Below are positions 61,229 to 64,000 of a DNA stretch of 64,000 nucleotides, in pieces. The DNA lies in NCBI RefSeq assembly GCF_000337595.1, contig NZ_AOIL01000049.1, positions 86,013 to 150,012 of the forward strand, in the 5' to 3' direction. Both the position numbers and the translations under genes were made by a program. Positions within the stretch are counted from its first letter, which is position 1. Each line of letters starts with the position of its first letter. The notes under the pieces are model-generated. The model ran no database searches. It was not told the DNA's origin and saw only the letters and a list, made by a program, of their open reading frames with translations. This stretch comes from Natrialba taiwanensis DSM 12281 (GTDB lineage Archaea > Halobacteriota > Halobacteria > Halobacteriales > Natrialbaceae).

Positions 61229-62131
61229 TTATTCTCGTCTATTAAGGTATTCTTCGAGATTATTGATGATTTCTTCGTCATCAAACCGGAGATCGTTTCG
61301 ATCGAATCGAATACTCGGTAAAAGACCTGATCGATGTAATATTACATCGTTCTTCGATACTGTAACATATTTCATCTGTGACTTTGGTATAAATTGGTGC
61401 CAGGTTACCAATTTTCCACTTCCACTCCGACGCTGCTCTAACCCAGCCGGAGTAAGCTTATAGGCTCTATCAGACAGCACTGTGTTTGTTGTACTAGATA
61501 CTGTGACGACGACAACGAGAGCAGTTAACACAGTCAGATGTGGAGGAATCCAAAATGAAAGTAGTCCAACTGGGACCAATCCAGTGACCATGGTGAATAT
61601 CTGCACTTTTATTCTGTGAGCCCGCGGCCACCTGGAAGTCCATTCTATCAGGACATTCTCGGATGCGATAGCGGAAGATGCAACCCGATTACGAGCCGCT
61701 CGTATGGCAATCTCACCTGCCACAGCTGCGACAATCCCGAGTAGGAACCCAGTCGCACCGACGAGACTTGACACGGGGATGGAAGCCGGGTCAATGAGAT
61801 AGAAAGCGACCACCTCGAGGACACTAAAATGGTAAGCCATCATTGGAACGAGTCCGAGAAGCGGGAAGAGCCAGGCTACCCAACCTGAGTTCAGCCAAGA
61901 GGCTATTTGTCCGTTGTCGGTTGTTAGGAATGCCGTCCCGGAACCGATAGTAATACCGAGCGTTCCTAGAACGGCGAATGCAAGCACTTTGCTGCGCAAG
62001 CCCAAATACTCCACAGTGAACAGAGTAAGCGTCGGCGCAATCAGCGCGGCTACGTAGCTGCCGACGAGCACGCCGAATCGAGGACCCAATCCATCCGGTG
62101 AAACTACCGAGTTTTCGGTATTATATTTCAT
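61229..62131 (-). CDS. Multi-pass membrane protein with C-terminal PH-like domain
   Basis: 300 aa, ATG 62131. Membrane helices around FGVLVGSYVAALIAPTLTLF, VLAFAVLGTLGITIGSGTAFL, WVAWLFPLLGLVPMMAYHFSVL, LVGATGFLLGIVAAVAGEIAI, IFTMVTGLVPVGLLSFWI and LTVLTALVVVVTVSSTTNTV; the last 75 residues (AYKLTPAGLEQRRSGSGKLVTWHQF; LHRSGLLPSIRFDRNDLRF) look like a bacterial PH domain. Codon use is more AT-rich than in the neighbours, consistent with foreign origin inside the inverted repeats. Confidence 0.68.
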   Translation of the reverse strand: MKYNTENSVVSPDGLGPRFGVLVGSYVAALIAPTLTLFTVEYLGLRSKVLAFAVLGTLGITIGSGTAFLTTDNGQIASWLNSGWVAWLFPLLGLVPMMAYHFSVLEVVAFYLIDPASIPVSSLVGATGFLLGIVAAVAGEIAIRAARNRVASSAIASENVLIEWTSRWPRAHRIKVQIFTMVTGLVPVGLLSFWIPPHLTVLTALVVVVTVSSTTNTVLSDRAYKLTPAGLEQRRSGSGKLVTWHQFIPKSQMKYVTVSKNDVILHRSGLLPSIRFDRNDLRFDDEEIINNLEEYLNRRE

Positions 62132-62256
62132 ATTTGATTTTGATGTGGGGCGTATAAAGTATTTAGGTACGCTGAAAACTGAGTGTTGACCTCAGCGTGA
62201 AGGAGGAGTTGAAGCGGTTTCTGACGAGTGCTGTTACTGAAGACTCGCCGGCCCAA

Positions 62257-62285
62257 GGTCGCGGGCTGGCTGTCAGCCCGCGACC
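62257..62285. repeat. 12-bp perfect hairpin in insertion-sequence debris
   Basis: GGTCGCGGGCTG, loop GCTGT, CAGCCCGCGACC. Possibly an end structure of an IS element or a terminator stem. Confidence 0.5.
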
Positions 62286-62617
62286 GGAGCGTACGCGTCG
62301 GGACGCCGATACGTTCGTCTCGATCTTCCACCGCCGCTCTGCCTCTGCTTCTAGTTCGTGGCGAATCCAGCCACAGAACGTCTGGAATGTGAACTGCTCG
62401 GGCAGGTCGCGCCCGCCCTGTCGCGGTCGGACGACGGCTGTATACGGATGCTGAACACATCCAGACGCAGACTTTCTCGTGATCAACTCGTCGATACGAT
62501 TCAGCTGATTACGTCGGTTGGGAAGTACCAGTCTTAGCAGCCACAATACTGTGAAGATACGCTATTTTGCCCCTCATCAATTTCAATGCCACATCCCTCA
62601 TTAGTAATAGCGGAGGC

Positions 62618-62628
62618 TGTCATAGAAT
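62618..62628. repeat. 11-bp inverted repeat, left partner
   Basis: TGTCATAGAAT, inverted partner of 63463-63473; shares its first 9 bases with the 18-bp repeats. It bounds the remnant carrying the transposase tail. Confidence 0.6.
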
Positions 62629-62678
62629 GGCCCGCGTACCGATTGTGTTGATCCCAGCGAACGTTACATACAGGTGGT

Positions 62679-62897
62679 TTACTCCTCATCCTGAGAATCA
62701 ACGTATCGGAGAACAAGCCAAAGAGGGATTATACTTGCAAGTATGAGAAATAGGATGCCAGCCACCCCGTTTACATTAGAAACGTATTCATATACACCCC
62801 CCATAACGCCTCTAGTGGCTATTAGCAGAACTACAAGAAGGGCGAAGACGAAAATAAAGCCGAGTCCCGTTCTTGTGTGCGGATTACCTGTATCCAT
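62679..62897 (-). CDS. Small two-helix membrane protein
   Basis: 72 aa from ATG 62897 (MDTGNPHTRTGLGFIFVFAL). Two helices: LGFIFVFALLVVLLIATRGV (about 12-31) and VAGILFLILASIIPLWLVL (about 44-62), ending VDSQDEE. Very AT-rich for this genome. It lies inside the insertion-sequence debris; function unknown. Confidence 0.5.
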   Translation of the reverse strand: MDTGNPHTRTGLGFIFVFALLVVLLIATRGVMGGVYEYVSNVNGVAGILFLILASIIPLWLVLRYVDSQDEE

Positions 62898-63000
62898 ATT
62901 GTAGATATTTAACCTATTTCCCAATAGTTCTTTTCTTGTTCAGTTTGCAGACCTACATATCGGCTGATTCACCGACGTAATGGGTGAAACCAATTCTTGG

Positions 63001-63018
63001 GAAGAGTTCTATGACACC
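63001..63018. repeat. 18-bp terminal inverted repeat, right
   Basis: GAAGAGTTCTATGACACC, exact reverse complement of 61075-61092. Confidence 0.75.
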
Positions 63019-63097
63019 TTTAGAGTGGCAGGGAAGATGTCAGGCTAATATCGATATAGGCCGCAGTCACCGTCGCGAGGACGGCCGCCGCTGCTAA

Positions 63098-63457
63098 CAC
63101 AATCGGGAGCGTTTCGATTGGCACGACCACCTGCTGGCCGCAGGGATCGTGCCAATCGCTCCGTACAATCCACGAAACACTGACGACCCGAAAGACATCG
63201 GGTACAGGGTCGAAGATCGCATCGAGGAACATAGCGAGGACGTTCAGCTGAAGCAATCTATCTTGGACGAGACGTACAACAACCGGACAGGCGTCGAACG
63301 AACCAACGACGCGGTCAAGGACTGCGGCCTCGGGCACGTCCGCGCCCGAGGCCGGGTTCACGCACGAACAGAAGTATTTGTTGCGCTCTGTCTACGACTT
63401 GTCGTTGCCATCACCAACTACGAGCGAGGAAACGATCCGGGCTGTGAGATATTATGA
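63098..63457 (+). pseudogene. Transposase C-terminal fragment (IS4/IS5-like DDE)
   Basis: The frame opens after a TAA at 63095 and encodes RFDWHDHLLAAGIVPIAPYN, then PRNTDDPKDIGYRVEDRIEE, DETYNNRTGVERTNDAVKD and ARTEVFVALCLRLVVAITNY before the stop. These match the last 110 residues of haloarchaeal DDE transposases; the DDE glutamate lies in or near the YNNRTGVE segment. The N-terminal two thirds are missing and there is no start codon at the break. An end repeat (63463-63473) lies 5 bp after the stop. Confidence 0.82.
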
Positions 63458-63462
63458 GATGG

Positions 63463-63473
63463 ATTCTATGACA
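63463..63473. repeat. 11-bp inverted repeat, right partner
   Basis: ATTCTATGACA, directly after the transposase fragment stop; inverted match of 62618-62628. Confidence 0.6.
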
Positions 63474-63764
63474 CGCTCTGGGCAAAGGAAAACGAGATCG
63501 CTGACCAACGGATCGGAACGCTCGCCTTCCGATGCCGTTTTCTTCGCTTTCCGAATTGTCCGCGGTCTTCTCCTGTAGGACTGTCGCGATTCCGGGCCGA
63601 GTTCACCGGCGGGCACGAGGGCAGTGGTGGATCGATGGTGGGTCGATGGTGATGGTGATAACGGGAGTGGTGATCCCGATGGTGCCCTCGAACACCAACC
63701 GGCAACTCGGCTGGCCGCCGCGACCCGAGTTCAGCGTGTGAACTCGGCCTGCGGTGGCTGTGGC

Positions 63765-63983
63765 TTAGTCGGGGTCCGAGTCGGATCGCGTGCCGACGTT
63801 GGGAGCGACGCGACAGCCGCAGGGGCCGGCGACGGCCTCGCCGGGGCCGATCATGGTTCGCTGTGCGATCGGGGTTCCACAGCGGGGACAGCGCGGTAGC
63901 TTACACTGGTCGAGTCGTTCGGGGTGGTCGGTATCGTCCCCGCCATCGCCACCATGGGAGCTGTCGTCGGCGTCGTCGCTCAT
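63765..63983 (-). CDS. Small zinc-ribbon protein
   Basis: 72 aa from ATG 63983 (MSDDADDSSHGGDGGDD), an acidic head then CKLPRCPRCGTPIAQRT and GPCGCRVAP, giving Cys pairs CPRC and CGC for one zinc. Such CPxCG-type small proteins are common and mostly uncharacterised in haloarchaea. The 290 bp before it (63474-63764) hold no supported gene. Confidence 0.6.
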   Translation of the reverse strand: MSDDADDSSHGGDGGDDTDHPERLDQCKLPRCPRCGTPIAQRTMIGPGEAVAGPCGCRVAPNVGTRSDSDPD

Positions 63984-64000
63984 CCCAACTGACACCTCGT

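Larger units (their letters stand above)
62132..62678. other. Debris with a strong hairpin
   Basis: 547 bp. Overlapping frames on both strands, none convincing. A perfect 12-bp stem GGTCGCGGGCTG/CAGCCCGCGACC with 5-nt loop lies at 62257-62285. Confidence 0.45.

Noticed and set aside
62197..62454. Plus-strand 85-aa ORF around the 12-bp hairpin
   Set aside because: Contains the hairpin and Arg/Ser-rich low-quality sequence; no family recognised, and the opposite strand is equally open.
63020..63361. 113-aa minus-strand ORF ending in a membrane-like tail
   Set aside because: Most of it is antisense to the transposase fragment; only the last 30 residues look like a helix, probably by chance or as a small relic.

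Overview
The window is haloarchaeal chromosome. The proteins are strongly acidic, GC is high, many genes look leaderless (a TTTAA/CTTAA-type TATA box 22-31 nt before the start codon), and there are haloarchaeal hallmarks: RNA polymerase subunit epsilon, MptA-type GTP cyclohydrolase, an amphi-Trp protein, class III signal-peptide archaellins, haloarchaeal CheF proteins and Htr-type transducers. A Natrialbales-like genus (Haloterrigena/Natrinema/Halopiger type) fits the content, but that is inference.

Layout. (1) 1-4.75 kb: accessory DNA ending at a tRNA-Thr(GGT) gene (truncated SNF2-type helicase, CoiA-like nuclease, a folded-looking non-coding stretch, an uncharacterised 593-aa protein); probably the end of an integrated element whose integrase is outside the window. 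(2) 4.8-18.6 kb: mostly housekeeping genes (crotonase-family enzyme, NAD+ synthase, tRNA-Gly, NAD kinase, DsbA-like oxidoreductase, RNAP epsilon, RlaP-type nucleotidyltransferase, VOC protein, MptA, TrmB-type regulator, YyaL/DUF255 protein, FxsA, tRNA-Ile). Between 11.2 and 14.1 kb lie five same-direction copies of a 37-bp intergenic repeat, two with a covarying hairpin, and a frameshifted methyltransferase remnant. (3) 18.6-23 kb: an AT-rich gap, a large CARDB-type surface protein and a Tat lipoprotein. (4) 23.1-38.9 kb: HEAT-repeat protein and CheF1 (the haloarchaeal Che-to-archaellum adaptors), two archaellins, ArlF, ArlG, ArlCDE, ArlJ, an unannotated-looking 44-aa membrane protein, a Q-rich protein on the other strand, a second very large ArlCDE-type protein, ArlH, ArlI and CheF2. 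(5) 38.9-56.5 kb: chemotaxis genes (CheC, CheY, CheR, a two-TM Htr transducer coupled to an opsin without the retinal lysine, a HemAT oxygen transducer, CheW, a HemAT-like transducer without the haem histidine, a CheW with a long acidic tail, a ParA ATPase, CheB, CheA, CheD, a RAD55/KaiC-like ATPase and an acidic unknown). (6) 56.9-64 kb: a TrpD-like phosphoribosyltransferase, membrane and surface proteins, a PQQ-propeller Tat protein with a PGF-CTERM-like tail, insertion-sequence debris and a small zinc-ribbon protein.

How it works together: regions 4 and 5 form one motility island. Transducers feed CheA/CheW; CheR, CheB, CheD and CheC adapt the signal; phospho-CheY reaches the switch through CheF1, CheF2 and the HEAT protein; ArlCDE, ArlH, ArlI and ArlJ assemble and rotate the archaellum. 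The most unusual parts are two transducer systems whose sensors have each lost the cofactor-binding residue (opsin Lys, globin His), a translationally coupled ParA/CheW pair resembling the bacterial array-positioning ParC/ParP idea, the dispersed promoter-like repeat family, and the structured-looking intergenic DNA at 2.5-2.7 kb.
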